Below, piece after piece: positions 37,008 through 45,699 of a DNA stretch of 64,000 bases. Within the stretch, counting starts at the first letter, position 1. Each line of letters begins with the position of its first letter. The position numbers and the translations under genes were made by a program. The notes beneath the pieces are model-generated. The model was not told the origin of the DNA. It was given only the letters and a program-made list of their open reading frames with translations, and did no database searches. Origin of the DNA: Pseudolabrys taiwanensis (GTDB lineage: Bacteria > Pseudomonadota > Alphaproteobacteria > Rhizobiales > Xanthobacteraceae); contig NZ_CP031417.1 of assembly GCF_003367395.1 (NCBI RefSeq), positions 4,923,501 to 4,987,500 on the forward strand, in the 5' to 3' direction.

Positions 37008-38330
37008 TTGATCGGGCTATTGAAGACCAAGTCTCTGCGCTTCTGGGTGGGCCTCGGTATGCTCATCGCCCTTCTGCCGATTGTTCTATCGGCGTCCGGC
37101 GGTTATTTGCTGCTCAACTGGGGTGTCATCGTGCCGTTCCACGACGTCACTTCCCGCCAGCGGCAGCAGATCATTCCGGTGCAGAAACTCCGCATCATGA
37201 TTTGGGAGGCGTTGGCGCCGGTCGATGAGTTCATCGAAGACGGCGACCCGGTTCACCTTTCGGCCTACCGAAGCCTGCGGACACAAATTGAGACAAGCTT
37301 CACGACCTTGAGTGACGCCCTGCGCGGTGAGCCGGCCGTTCAAGCGAGCCTGGAACGCGCCCGTAACGAATGGACCGCTGCGGAGCGCCATGCCACGGAA
37401 CTGATTTCAGTGGTGCACGGCGCAGGTGACGCCGAGAAAAACGCCACGTTGCAACGGTATCATGGCGGGGTGGCCGCAGCGAACGACAAACTGGCCGCGG
37501 TCTACGCGAGCATCGCAGGCAGGATCGAGGAAGATCACGATATCGCGGTGCGCTCTTATGAGAGGTCGTTGTGGCTCGCCGGAATCGCCGGCGCCATCTC
37601 GTTGCTGACCGTGGCGCTAGGCGTCATCATTATCGGCCGAATACTGTCCAGAAGCGTGGATCGTCTTGTCGAGGGCGCGGCGCGATTTGCCGAAGGCGAT
37701 CGCACCCATCGCATCGAAATTCAGCTACCGCCTGAGCTTCACCGCGTCGCCGAAGAGTTCAATCACATGATCGGCCGTATTCGTGAATCGGAGGCCGCTC
37801 TCGACGAGCTTGCCCACAAAGATAGTTTGACCGGGCTCAGTAACCGTCGCGCGTTTGAAGAGAGTTTCTCGGATATTCAAGCCCGTATGCAGCGGCACGC
37901 CGAGACGGCCGCGCTGCTTGCCGTGGACATCGATCATTTCAAGCGGATCAATGATGAACTTGGACACGCAGCCGGTGATGTAGTGCTCCGGGCCGTCGCG
38001 GTTGCGATGAAAACGAACGTGCGGCCGTTCGATAAGGTCTTTCGTACCGGCGGCGAGGAGTTTCTGGTTCTATTGCCGCAAGCCGGCGCCGCCAAAGCGC
38101 AGGAAATCGCAGAACGACTCCGGGAGACGGTCGCCGCGCTGTCGATACCCTTTAATGGGACGATCATACGGACCTCGATCAGCATCGGCGTCGTCGAAAT
38201 TGCGGAAGCGGCCGGCCATGCTTCGGTTGTCGAGGAAGCCGACGAGGCTCTCTATCAGGCCAAGAAATCAGGTCGAAACCGCGTGGTGGTCGGCGGCAGC
38301 GGACGTGGGCGCGCGATCGAGGTGCAGTAA
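37008..38330 (+). CDS. Membrane diguanylate cyclase with HAMP linker
   Basis: The 440-residue protein has two membrane segments (about 12-38 and 188-212), a helical periplasmic sensor between them, a HAMP linker (LSRSVDRLVEGAARFAEGDR) and a GGDEF domain with SLTGLSNRRAFEESF, LLAVDIDHFKRINDELGHAA and active site GGEEF at 348-352. It should make cyclic di-GMP in response to an external signal. The start is TTG 37008 (CGGAG upstream). AT-richer spots and codon use differ slightly from neighbours. Confidence 0.92.
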   Translation: MIGLLKTKSLRFWVGLGMLIALLPIVLSASGGYLLLNWGVIVPFHDVTSRQRQQIIPVQKLRIMIWEALAPVDEFIEDGDPVHLSAYRSLRTQIETSFTTLSDALRGEPAVQASLERARNEWTAAERHATELISVVHGAGDAEKNATLQRYHGGVAAANDKLAAVYASIAGRIEEDHDIAVRSYERSLWLAGIAGAISLLTVALGVIIIGRILSRSVDRLVEGAARFAEGDRTHRIEIQLPPELHRVAEEFNHMIGRIRESEAALDELAHKDSLTGLSNRRAFEESFSDIQARMQRHAETAALLAVDIDHFKRINDELGHAAGDVVLRAVAVAMKTNVRPFDKVFRTGGEEFLVLLPQAGAAKAQEIAERLRETVAALSIPFNGTIIRTSISIGVVEIAEAAGHASVVEEADEALYQAKKSGRNRVVVGGSGRGRAIEVQ

Positions 38331-38413
38331 CATCGGCCCGAACTCGAAGTAGCAGCGTATCGAGTCCGCATCCAAGCCTGCGCGCCTGTGGTGTTCGGTC
38401 TGCCGCCGAGCGC

Positions 38414-38440
38414 AAAAAAACGGAGCGATCTCGCGCTCCG
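38414..38440 (-). terminator. Rho-independent terminator of the small peptide gene
   Basis: On the minus strand, CGGAGCG pairs with CGCTCCG around a 6-base loop and ends in seven T. It begins right after the 27-residue gene at 38444. Confidence 0.92.
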
Positions 38441-38443
38441 GGT

Positions 38444-38527
38444 TCAGAAGGCTCCGAAGAGCACGGCGCCGACGAAGCAGAACACGGCGGCGACAGCGAG
38501 CACATTCAGTTTCAAGGCAAGGTCCAC
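38444..38527 (-). CDS. 27-residue hydrophobic membrane peptide
   Basis: The gene is too short for usual ORF calls. From GTG 38527 it reads VDLALKLNVLAVAAVFCFVG and ends AVLFGAF, a single membrane helix with short polar ends. GGGAGG sits 7 bases before the GTG, and a strong terminator follows the stop. Such tiny peptides are conserved among hyphomicrobia but have no described role. The placing of all three signals makes chance unlikely. Confidence 0.75.
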   Translation of the reverse strand: MDLALKLNVLAVAAVFCFVGAVLFGAF

Positions 38528-38945
38528 GGCAGCGCCTCCCTTGTTGACGTGGTTAAAAGCTAGCACACCGCGCCAACGGTCCGAAACGCATTAAGTCTTC
38601 GGCGCTGGAAAAATGCGTCCGACGTCATGCGTTCCGCGTATGGCGCCGGCAACTGCTTGATGCTCGGCGCAAATCAACCGGCATGCCTGCGGAAACGGCA
38701 GTGCAAAACGTGTGTGCACTGCGGAAAGAGACTCCGTTCATTGCCTGATTGGCGTCGACCAGTGGGCTATTCTCCGATGGTGGGCAGCAAGCTCCAGCAA
38801 AAACGCATGCGCCGAATTGCGGGTCAGCTCTGTGCGTTCGGACGTGCCTCGCTGTCGCGGCATTAGAATCCGTATTGCGGCACCGCAAAACGGCGGCTAT
38901 TGGTGCGGCAACATTTAATCCGGAATACAGGTCGGGGAGGACTTC
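38528..38945. other. 418-base intergenic region
   Basis: Divergent promoter space for the 27-residue peptide gene (minus) and the Bug gene (plus). Small frames between 38627 and 38920 overlap each other and lack ribosome sites. Otherwise nothing was seen. Confidence 0.5.
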
Positions 38946-39920
38946 ATGAACATTTTGCGTCGCTCGTTTCTTGCGCTCGCTTGCGCGGCTGTTGCGGCCA
39001 CCGTTGCCATGCCCGCGCAGGCGCAGACCGCGTGGCCCACACGCCCGGTGAAATTCATCATCCCGCTCGGCCCGGGTTCGGGCGTCGACATCACCGCGCG
39101 TTTGCTCGCCGACAAGCTGAGCGAGCGTTGGGGTCAGCCGGTCGTGGTCGAGAACCGTCCGGGCGGCGATGCCATCGTCGCCATCAACGCGGTCGTCGGT
39201 GCAAAGGATGACCACGTGCTTCTGTTCGCGCCGGCGTCGACGTTCACCGCGCATCCGCTGCTGCACGACTCGCTGCCCTACAGGCAGGACGACCTGGTGC
39301 CGATCGCACGCGTGACCAACACGCTGATCACGCTCGGCGTGCCGAGCGAACTCGGCGTGAAGACCGTGAAGGAGCTCACGGACAAGATCAAAGCCGCGCC
39401 CGGTAAACTGAACTACGCCTCGGTCACCGGCGCCAACGACCTGATGTTCGCCGCGTTCTTGAAGACCGAGAAGCTCGACATGGCCAAGGTTCCGTACAAG
39501 GACACGGTGCAGGCCATCAACGATCTCGCCGAAGGCCGCATCCAAGCTTATGTCGGCGCCTACGCGATCATGCGTCCGCGCGTGCAGCAGGGCAAAGTGA
39601 CGGTGCTCGCGCTCACCAACCGTCAGCATGCCAAGGCGCTCGACGCCGTGCCGACCGCGCGCGAAGCAGGCTTCCCCTCGCTCGAGTTCGACGGCTTGGT
39701 CGGCTTGCTCGGCGCCAAGGGCTTCCCCGATGCGGCGAAGCAGCGCATCGCCAAGGACATCCGCGAGATCGTGTCCGACCCGGCGGTCGGCGAGAAGCTC
39801 AGCCTCACCGGCCAGGTCGTCAATCCGGGCACCGCGGACGAGTTTGCCGGCGACCTCAAGGATCAGCGCGACGCCGTGGCGCGTATCGGCCAGACGCTCG
39901 GCATCAAGGCCTCGCAGTAA
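38946..39920 (+). CDS. Bug/TctC family tripartite tricarboxylate transporter substrate-binding protein
   Basis: A 324-residue periplasmic binding protein. The signal peptide (MNILRRSFLALACAAVAATV, cut after AQA) is followed by TAWPTRPVKFIIPLGPGSGV, VVVENRPGGD, LLFAPASTFTAHPLLHD and VPYKDTVQAINDLAEGRIQA. Ligand is probably a carboxylate; no permease genes are adjacent, so like the gene at 6205 it is an orphan. GGGGAGG is a strong ribosome site and a terminator follows the stop. The two Bug proteins are only distantly alike. Confidence 0.93.
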   Translation: MNILRRSFLALACAAVAATVAMPAQAQTAWPTRPVKFIIPLGPGSGVDITARLLADKLSERWGQPVVVENRPGGDAIVAINAVVGAKDDHVLLFAPASTFTAHPLLHDSLPYRQDDLVPIARVTNTLITLGVPSELGVKTVKELTDKIKAAPGKLNYASVTGANDLMFAAFLKTEKLDMAKVPYKDTVQAINDLAEGRIQAYVGAYAIMRPRVQQGKVTVLALTNRQHAKALDAVPTAREAGFPSLEFDGLVGLLGAKGFPDAAKQRIAKDIREIVSDPAVGEKLSLTGQVVNPGTADEFAGDLKDQRDAVARIGQTLGIKASQ

Positions 39921-39946
39921 CAAGCAGACACTTGGCGTAACGTCGC

Positions 39947-39984
39947 GACGCGGGAGCCGGACAACGGCTTCCGCGTCGTTTCAT
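39947..39984 (+). terminator. Terminator after the Bug gene
   Basis: GACGCGGGAGCCG (39947-39959) pairs with CGGCTTCCGCGTC (39965-39977), one mismatch, followed by GTTTCATTT. Confidence 0.75.
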
Positions 39985-40096
39985 TTGGCCATGGCCGCCG
40001 CCGTGGCGCGCGCGTCAACACTTTCTTAGCCTTAACAAATTCGCACCCAATCAACGTTGATAGCTCATTAACGGTAACGCTCGCATTTTCGCGAGT

Positions 40097-41509
40097 ATGA
40101 AGCGTGGTGCGTGGCTTTCACTCGCGGGGCTGAGCGTTTTGCTGGCCGTGGCCGGATGCGGCCGCGGCTTCTTGAACTATGGCGAGCGCGCATCCTGGCG
40201 CCATCAAGCCGAGGTCAGCTGCCTGAAGTCGGGAGCCGTGAAGATCGGCAGCGGGGTCGTGCAGATCTCGCCGATCGAAGGCCCCGGCATGTGCGGCGCC
40301 GATTTCCCGCTCAAGGTCTCGGCGCTCGGCGAAGGCAATGCCGCGATCGGCTATGCCGGCGAGGAACTGCGCCCGCCCGGCGCGATCCCGCGCGGGTCGA
40401 TGCCGAATTTTCCGCCGAGCCAGCCGGCTTACGCGCCGCCGCCGAGCCGGCCCGCGCCGCCGCCGATCGAAGGGCAGGGCATGCGCTGGGTGCCCGGACC
40501 GCAGGGCATCGACGCGCCGCAAACGACGGCGCCCGCCGGCCAGCCGATGTCGATCTCGCCGCCGGGCGTCGCCCAGCCCGAGCCGTCCCAGGTCATGCCG
40601 GAGTCGGAGCCCGAGGCGAGCGAGCCCGACGACATTCCCGACGATGCCGTGGTGCCCGGGCGCGGCCGTCAGCCCGCGCCGCGGCCGCAGCCCGCCTACA
40701 ACGCGCCGGTCTATCAGCCGCCGCAGCAGCGCCCGGCGCTCGGCCCACAGCGGCCGCTGGGACCGGCGCCCTCGGCCACGCTCAAGCCCACCGCGACGCT
40801 TGCCTGCCCGCTGGTGTCGGCGCTCGACCGCTGGGTCAGTGGCGGCGTGCAGCCGGCGGCGATGCGCTGGTTCGGCCAGCCGGTGGTCGAAATCAAACAG
40901 ATCTCCGCTTACTCGTGCCGCGGCATGGTCGGCGCCGGCACCAACCACATCTCCGAGCATGCCTTCGGCAACGCGCTCGACATCGCCGGCTTCACGCTGG
41001 CCGACGGCCGGCATATCTCGGTGATGAAAGGCTGGCGCGGCACGCCGGAAGAGCAGGGCTTCCTGCACGACGTGCAGCTCTATGCCTGCGACACGTTCAC
41101 CACGGTGCTGGCGCCCGGCTACAACGCCGCGCACTACAACCACATCCATGTCGACCTGATGCGCCGCGCGTCGGGCCGCCGGCCGTGCCGGCCCAACGCC
41201 ATTCCGGGTGAGATCGTCGCCGCCAAGGCGCGCGCGATCTACGCCGCGAAGGGCAAGGGCGACTACACCGGCTCGGTCAAAGCGCAGATCTCGATCGGCG
41301 ACCTCATCAAGGGCTTGCCGGAAGCGCATCCGGGTGAAGACGGCTTCGTCGCCGACGAGGACGACGACACCACCGGTTCGGTCCCGGAGCCGGAAGCGCC
41401 CAAGGCCGCCAAGAGCAGCGGCGGCTGGTTCTCCAACCTGTTCGGCGGATCGTCCAAGCCGGCACGCAAGACCACGCGCGGCCAGGACCGGATGACCGGT
41501 TCGTACTAG
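40097..41509 (+). CDS. Extensin-like lipoprotein with VanY-type peptidase-fold domain
   Basis: The 470-residue protein is a lipoprotein: lipobox AVAGC with Cys21. After a short conserved part comes a long Pro/Ala/Gln-rich stretch (about 95-235) and the extensin-like C domain (about 236-365), with SEHAFGNALDIAGFTLADGR near 287 and AHYNHIHVDLMRR near 350. These His/Asp motifs resemble D,D-carboxypeptidases of the VanY group, but extensin-family enzymes have not been shown to have a set substrate. A small hairpin (CTCGC/GCGAG) lies directly before the start ATG. Confidence 0.9.
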   Translation: MKRGAWLSLAGLSVLLAVAGCGRGFLNYGERASWRHQAEVSCLKSGAVKIGSGVVQISPIEGPGMCGADFPLKVSALGEGNAAIGYAGEELRPPGAIPRGSMPNFPPSQPAYAPPPSRPAPPPIEGQGMRWVPGPQGIDAPQTTAPAGQPMSISPPGVAQPEPSQVMPESEPEASEPDDIPDDAVVPGRGRQPAPRPQPAYNAPVYQPPQQRPALGPQRPLGPAPSATLKPTATLACPLVSALDRWVSGGVQPAAMRWFGQPVVEIKQISAYSCRGMVGAGTNHISEHAFGNALDIAGFTLADGRHISVMKGWRGTPEEQGFLHDVQLYACDTFTTVLAPGYNAAHYNHIHVDLMRRASGRRPCRPNAIPGEIVAAKARAIYAAKGKGDYTGSVKAQISIGDLIKGLPEAHPGEDGFVADEDDDTTGSVPEPEAPKAAKSSGGWFSNLFGGSSKPARKTTRGQDRMTGSY

Positions 41510-41529
41510 AGCCGGCCGAAGCGCCGCGG

Positions 41530-41781
41530 TTACTTCTTCCGGATGACGACCGGCTGTTTCGATTTGAGCGCGCGGACGGCGTTGGACGTCGCCTTGCCGC
41601 AAGCCTTCGAACACTTCATGGTTTCAAGATTGCACACGGCTGAGCAGCCGTCGGCGCAGCGGGCCGCGCCTGGACAAGGATCGCAGGAGCAAACTTCGGC
41701 GCGTGCGGCGCCGGGCGCGAACGCGTGAATCAGGAAGAATAGCGCGGCAATAGCCGCACCGGCGGATAACCGTCCGGGCAT
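41530..41781 (-). CDS. Small Cys-rich exported protein
   Basis: The 83-residue product has a signal peptide (MPGRLSAGAAIAALFFLIHA, cut after ARA) and a mature part with nine cysteines in the 25-residue stretch from EVCSCDPCPGAARCADGCSA through NLETMKCSKACG. This may bind metal or be disulfide-rich. A FixK/FNR-like box lies about 90 bases upstream. Family unknown; the ending is Lys/Arg-rich (VVIRKK). It converges on the extensin gene with 20 bases between stops. Confidence 0.75.
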   Translation of the reverse strand: MPGRLSAGAAIAALFFLIHAFAPGAARAEVCSCDPCPGAARCADGCSAVCNLETMKCSKACGKATSNAVRALKSKQPVVIRKK

Positions 41782-41868
41782 GGTCGTCCTCCCATTTGCT
41801 TGACAAGCCGGTCCGTTCGGACGCGGGAAGAGCGAGCGCGATGATGACGTGCGTTGGCGCGGGGGATG

Positions 41869-41882
41869 TTGACCCAGGTCAA
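41869..41882. promoter_or_regulatory. FixK/FNR-type box
   Basis: TTGACCCAGGTCAA fits TTGA-N6-TCAA and is part of a longer perfect palindrome with G/C at both ends. It stands 88-101 bases upstream of the Cys-rich gene start, and just after the ubiA stop. It could link that gene to low oxygen. Confidence 0.45.
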
Positions 41883-41898
41883 CGCGCTCGAGCGTCGC

Positions 41899-42819
41899 CT
41901 AGACGACGGCGTCGAGCAGCATCGCGCCGAACAGGATCAGCCCCGCGTCGCGGTTCGACTTGAACAGCATCAGGCAATGCGCCGGGTCGTTGATGTCGAG
42001 GCGCATGACCTGCCAGGCGAGATGCGCGGCGAAGAGGAGCATGCCGACAAGGAAGATCGTGCCGCCGCCGGCCATCAGTCCGGCAACGGCGATCAGCACT
42101 ACGGCGGCCGCGTAGAAGCTCGCCAGCATCGGCTGCGTGCGCTCCTGGAACAGCAGGGCCGTCGACTTGATGCCGATCATCATGTCGTCCTCGCGGTCCT
42201 GATGCGCGTAGATCGTGTCGTAGGCGATCACCCAGCAGATCGAGCCGAGGTAGAGGATCACCGCCGGCCAATCGAGACGGCCGAACGCCGCCGGCCAGCC
42301 CATCAGCGCGCCCCAGGAGAAGGCGAGGCCCAGGACAATCTGCGGCCAATAGGTGATGCGCTTCATGAACGGATAGATCGCGACGACGAGCAGCGATGCG
42401 AAGCCCATGAAGACGGTGAAGCCGTTGAACTGCAGCAGCACCAGCAGGCCGACCAGCGCCTGCGCCAGCAGGAAGACCAGCGCCTGCTTCACGCTCACCT
42501 GACCGGAGGGAATGGGCCGCGAGCGCGTGCGTTCGACCATGCCGTCGAGATTGCGGTCGGCGAGATCGTTCCAGGTGCAGCCGGCGCCGCGCATGGCGAA
42601 GGCGCCGACGAAGAACAGGACGATATGCCACAGGCTCGGGAGGCGGCCTTCGTGCATGCCGGCAAGTCCCGCCGACCACCAGCAGGGCATCAGCAGCAGC
42701 CACGAGCCGATGGGCCGGTCGAGGCGGGCGAGGCGCAGATAGGGCCGCGTGACGGCCGGCGCGAGGCTGTCGACCCAGTTGCCGGTCGAATCGGCGACCC
42801 GTCCGGCGATGCCGCTCAT
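41899..42819 (-). CDS. ubiA: 4-hydroxybenzoate polyprenyltransferase
   Basis: UbiA attaches the polyprenyl tail to 4-hydroxybenzoate in ubiquinone synthesis, in the inner membrane. The 306-residue protein is mostly hydrophobic with about nine helices. Both Asp-rich motifs are intact: NDLADRNLD at 84-92 and DTIYAHQD at 201-208. ATG 42819 overlaps the stop of the upstream gene by 4 bases (ATGA), so it is translationally coupled to a secreted protein gene. Confidence 0.95.
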   Translation of the reverse strand: MSGIAGRVADSTGNWVDSLAPAVTRPYLRLARLDRPIGSWLLLMPCWWSAGLAGMHEGRLPSLWHIVLFFVGAFAMRGAGCTWNDLADRNLDGMVERTRSRPIPSGQVSVKQALVFLLAQALVGLLVLLQFNGFTVFMGFASLLVVAIYPFMKRITYWPQIVLGLAFSWGALMGWPAAFGRLDWPAVILYLGSICWVIAYDTIYAHQDREDDMMIGIKSTALLFQERTQPMLASFYAAAVVLIAVAGLMAGGGTIFLVGMLLFAAHLAWQVMRLDINDPAHCLMLFKSNRDAGLILFGAMLLDAVV

Positions 42820-43307
42820 CGCGAGCCGAGCGGCGAGCCGGTCAGCGTGTCGTAGGTGCCGCGGCCGGTCTTGATGTTGTTCGAGTCAGGCACCGGCGAG
42901 GTCAGCGCGTCGCTCAAGGTCGGGGCGGCCGGTCGGGCTGGCGCGGCAGCGGCTTTGCAGACCTTGGTCCGGATGCCGGTCGATTGCACGTGGCCCTTCT
43001 TCATGCCGTCGATGATCTGCGCCGGAATGCCGCACCAGACCTGATTGTCCGTGGCGTACTTGATCATCTTGGCCTCGGCTGCCACGAAGGCGTTGAACAG
43101 GCCGCAGGCCTCTTTCGGATCGGCCTTGCGCTGGCTCGCTTCGCGGATCGCCAGCGCCCGCTTCTCGGTGGCATCGCGCAGCTTGCCGAATTCCTCGAAA
43201 CACGGCGGCGCCTGTCCGCCACCCGCCGGCGGCATCTGGGCCGCGGCCGATCCGGCCATAACGGGAACCAGGCACGCGGCAATGCACATGGCCCGGCGCA
43301 ACATCAT
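42816..43307 (-). CDS. Secreted protein of unknown function, coupled to ubiA
   Basis: From ATG 43307 (AAAGGA upstream) the 163-residue product has a signal peptide (MMLRRAMCIAACLVPVMAGS) and then GGGQAPPCFEEFGKLRDATE, EACGLFNAFVAAEAKMIKYA and NQVWCGIPAQIIDGMKKGHV, with four mature cysteines that may make two disulfides. It is a known-type hyphomicrobial secreted protein without assigned role. Its 3' end overlaps ubiA. The link to ubiquinone is only positional. Confidence 0.8.
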   Translation of the reverse strand: MMLRRAMCIAACLVPVMAGSAAAQMPPAGGGQAPPCFEEFGKLRDATEKRALAIREASQRKADPKEACGLFNAFVAAEAKMIKYATDNQVWCGIPAQIIDGMKKGHVQSTGIRTKVCKAAAAPARPAAPTLSDALTSPVPDSNNIKTGRGTYDTLTGSPLGSR

Positions 43308-43498
43308 GATGAATCCTTTCGAGTGTCCCCTCACGGCATGATACATGCCGAACGCTTCGTTTGGCGCTTATAACAACCTGTCGAATGCGTCGGGAAGGCG
43401 GCAGTTGCCAAAAATCAGTAATTCGAGCCGTCCCGCTGCGTAAGCCGATACTCCGTCAGACCGATATAAAATCCTAAGACCGAGCGCCAGTCCAACCG

Positions 43499-44245
43499 AT
43501 GCCCCGTTACGATTTCCGCACACCCCGGGTCCACGTCGAAGCGCCGCTTACCGCCGGGCAGGCGGTCGCCTTCGACCGCGAGCAGGTGAACTACCTCGCC
43601 AATGTGCTGCGGCTGAAAGACGGCGACGCGGTGCTGCTGTTCAATGGGCGTGACGGCGAATGGGGCGCGCGGCTGACGTTCGCCGGCAAGCGCGCGCTCG
43701 CGGCCACGCCCGAAGAGCAACTGCGCGGCCAACCGCGCCCGGGCGACCTGCATTTCCTGTTCGCGCCGCTCAAGCACGCCCGTCTCGACTACATGGTGCA
43801 GAAGGCCGTGGAGATGGGCGCATCGCGCATCCAGCCGGTGCTGACTCAGCACACGCAAGTCACCCGCATCAATCGCGAGCGCATGCAGGCCAATGCCATC
43901 GAGGCGGCCGAGCAATGCGGCGTGCTGGCGGTGCCGGAGATCGGCGAGCCTCTGAGCTTCGAGCGCGCGGCGGCCGCCGATGATCGTCTGCTGGTGTTCT
44001 GCGATGAGGATGCCGAGGTGAAGGATCCGGTGGCCGCGCTCGAAGCGGTGCGCAGGCCGGTCCCGATCGCGGTGCTGATCGGGCCCGAAGGCGGCTTCTC
44101 CGAGGCGGAGCGCGCGACGCTGCTCAAGCGTCCGAACACCGTGCGCCTGTCGCTCGGCCCGCGCATTCTGCGGGCCGACACCGCCGCGGTGGCCGCGCTC
44201 GCCGTGGTGCAGGCGGTACTGGGAGATTGGCGCGACGCGCCGTGA
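43499..44245 (+). CDS. rsmE: 16S rRNA (uracil-1498-N3)-methyltransferase
   Basis: RsmE methylates U1498 of 16S rRNA. The 248-residue SPOUT protein shows PRYDFRTPRVHVEA at the N-terminal PUA-like domain, NYLANVLRLKDGD, the FAPLKHARLDYMVQKAVEMG segment, VLTQHTQV, IEAAEQCGVLAVP, the SAM-knot LIGPEGGFSEAERATLL and LGPRILRADTAAVAAL. All conserved parts are present. It is divergent from the ubiA pair. Confidence 0.96.
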   Translation: MPRYDFRTPRVHVEAPLTAGQAVAFDREQVNYLANVLRLKDGDAVLLFNGRDGEWGARLTFAGKRALAATPEEQLRGQPRPGDLHFLFAPLKHARLDYMVQKAVEMGASRIQPVLTQHTQVTRINRERMQANAIEAAEQCGVLAVPEIGEPLSFERAAAADDRLLVFCDEDAEVKDPVAALEAVRRPVPIAVLIGPEGGFSEAERATLLKRPNTVRLSLGPRILRADTAAVAALAVVQAVLGDWRDAP

Positions 44246-44429
44246 CGATGGCCGAACACGGCGACGGGGTTGCCGGCCGGTCGCCACGCCGACGCCTTTC
44301 GGGCGGATCTGCCGGTGAAATCGTGCGCCTGAACGGACGAGTTCGAACAGGTGCAAATCTGTGAATCCAGTAGCGCCGCGCCGCAACAACCTGTGCTAAT
44401 GTGAGCCACTCGTTACGGGAGTACCGGTC

Positions 44430-44885
44430 ATGGCCTCTGCTGCTTCGTTGTTGCGCGCCGCTTTCCTCTCGATGTTGCTGGCCCTTCCGGCGCTGGCACC
44501 GGCACAGGCGGCAAACTGGCTCGAGAAGACGTTCTACATGAGCGGTGCGAATTACGACGGCGTGCTGCCGCCGTGCGAAGCCGGGCTCGGCAAGATCGCG
44601 TCCCGCTTTGCCGAGAAGGAAGGCCGCTTCTGGAATTCGAGCCTGCAGATTCTCGATTTCGAGCGCGTGCGTGAGGTCGCCTACAGCCCGTGGGCGCTCG
44701 GTACGATTCCGCGGCGTTATTGCCAGGCGACGGCGCTGGTGAGCGACGGACGCAAGCACGGCGTCTACTACTCGATCGGCGAAGACACCGGTCCGATCGG
44801 CGCCACATGGGGCGTGGAATGGTGCGTGGTCGGGCTCGACCGCAACTGGGCTTACAATCCAGCGTGCAAGATGGCGCGCCCCTGA
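44430..44885 (+). CDS. Secreted protein of unknown function
   Basis: The 151-residue product has a signal peptide (MASAASLLRAAFLSMLLALP, cut after AQA) and a mature domain with NWLEKTFYMSGANYDGVLPP, CEAGLGKIASRFAEKEGRFW and GPIGATWGVEWCVVGLDRNW. Three to four cysteines likely pair. This matches a secreted family seen across the Hyphomicrobiales with unknown role. GGGAG precedes ATG. Confidence 0.8.
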   Translation: MASAASLLRAAFLSMLLALPALAPAQAANWLEKTFYMSGANYDGVLPPCEAGLGKIASRFAEKEGRFWNSSLQILDFERVREVAYSPWALGTIPRRYCQATALVSDGRKHGVYYSIGEDTGPIGATWGVEWCVVGLDRNWAYNPACKMARP

Positions 44886-44917
44886 GGCGCGACTAACGTT
44901 CCAGACAGATTGACACG

Positions 44918-45091
44918 TCAGGCGGCGCGGCGTCCCGCTAGCCAGTCGGCATTCTGCGCAAGATCGAGCAAGGCCTCACGCATCTTCAAAAGGCGCTCGC
45001 GTTCGCTTGCACTGCAGCTGGCGCGCTCCGCGCGTGCGGAACATTGCATGGCCAGACGTCTGAGTTCGGCGGCATTGGACAGGTCAGGCAT
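44918..45091 (-). CDS. Small conserved protein
   Basis: From ATG 45091 (GGAGAAAGG upstream) the 57-residue product is MPDLSNAAELRRLAMQCSAR, then a helical stretch SASERERLLKMREALLDLAQ and NADWLAGRRAA. It looks like a helical hairpin with no signal. Similar tiny proteins are frequent in Bradyrhizobium relatives. The longer frame to 45121 is less likely. Confidence 0.68.
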   Translation of the reverse strand: MPDLSNAAELRRLAMQCSARAERASCSASERERLLKMREALLDLAQNADWLAGRRAA

Positions 45092-45230
45092 CGCCTTTCT
45101 CCATATTCCTTCGTGCGTCATATCTGGTGATAGTGTCGCGCGATGGGAGACGGCATGCGAGAGTGACGTAGTCTAAGAGCGACTCACTAATTTAGCGGCT
45201 TAGGGGGCGACTTGGCCGCGCGCAAGACGA

Positions 45231-45452
45231 TCAAGAATCCAAGACGCCGAAATCCGCCGACCTGCGACCGTCCGAATTCACAAGGCCGGCGCTGGCGAGC
45301 CCTAAGCGGAAGAGTTCGCGAACGGCGGCGGCGCGACTTGGCATCCGGTTGCGGAAGCGGAAATCGTCGACCGCCGCCAGCTCTTCAGGCGACAGCATGA
45401 TCTGCAATCGCTCACCGCGAGCAAGCGGTCCTCGGCCACGATGCATCGGCAT
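45231..45452 (-). CDS. Small ribbon-helix-helix-like protein
   Basis: From ATG 45452 (CAGGAA upstream) the 73-residue product has ERLQIMLSPEELAAVDDFRF and SRAAAVRELFRLGLA, the strand-helix-helix pattern of RHH DNA-binding proteins. No toxin gene is adjacent, so it may be a lone regulator rather than an antitoxin. Gene family uncertain. Confidence 0.65.
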   Translation of the reverse strand: MPMHRGRGPLARGERLQIMLSPEELAAVDDFRFRNRMPSRAAAVRELFRLGLASAGLVNSDGRRSADFGVLDS

Positions 45453-45699
45453 TTCCTGCCCCGGGTTCCTAGTCTGGCGGTCGGACGTGAAATGCGTCAC
45501 TTACTCATTCGGTTCCCATCCCGCTCTGATATCGCGCTCACGGTTCGGAGAGCCGGTGACCGCAAAGAGGAGCCGCCACAATTAGTGTCTATTTTGTTCT
45601 TGTAATGTTCATGTTAACAGGGTAGCCTTGATAGGAACCATTGCGTTAAATCAATTGCCGGTTTGTTCTTGTCCGGCGGGTCAGTGGGGGAGGCGTTCG

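Noticed and set aside
40118..41614. 498-codon minus-strand frame over the extensin gene
   Set aside because: Antisense reading of a GC-rich repetitive gene; the plus strand has a lipobox and an extensin domain.
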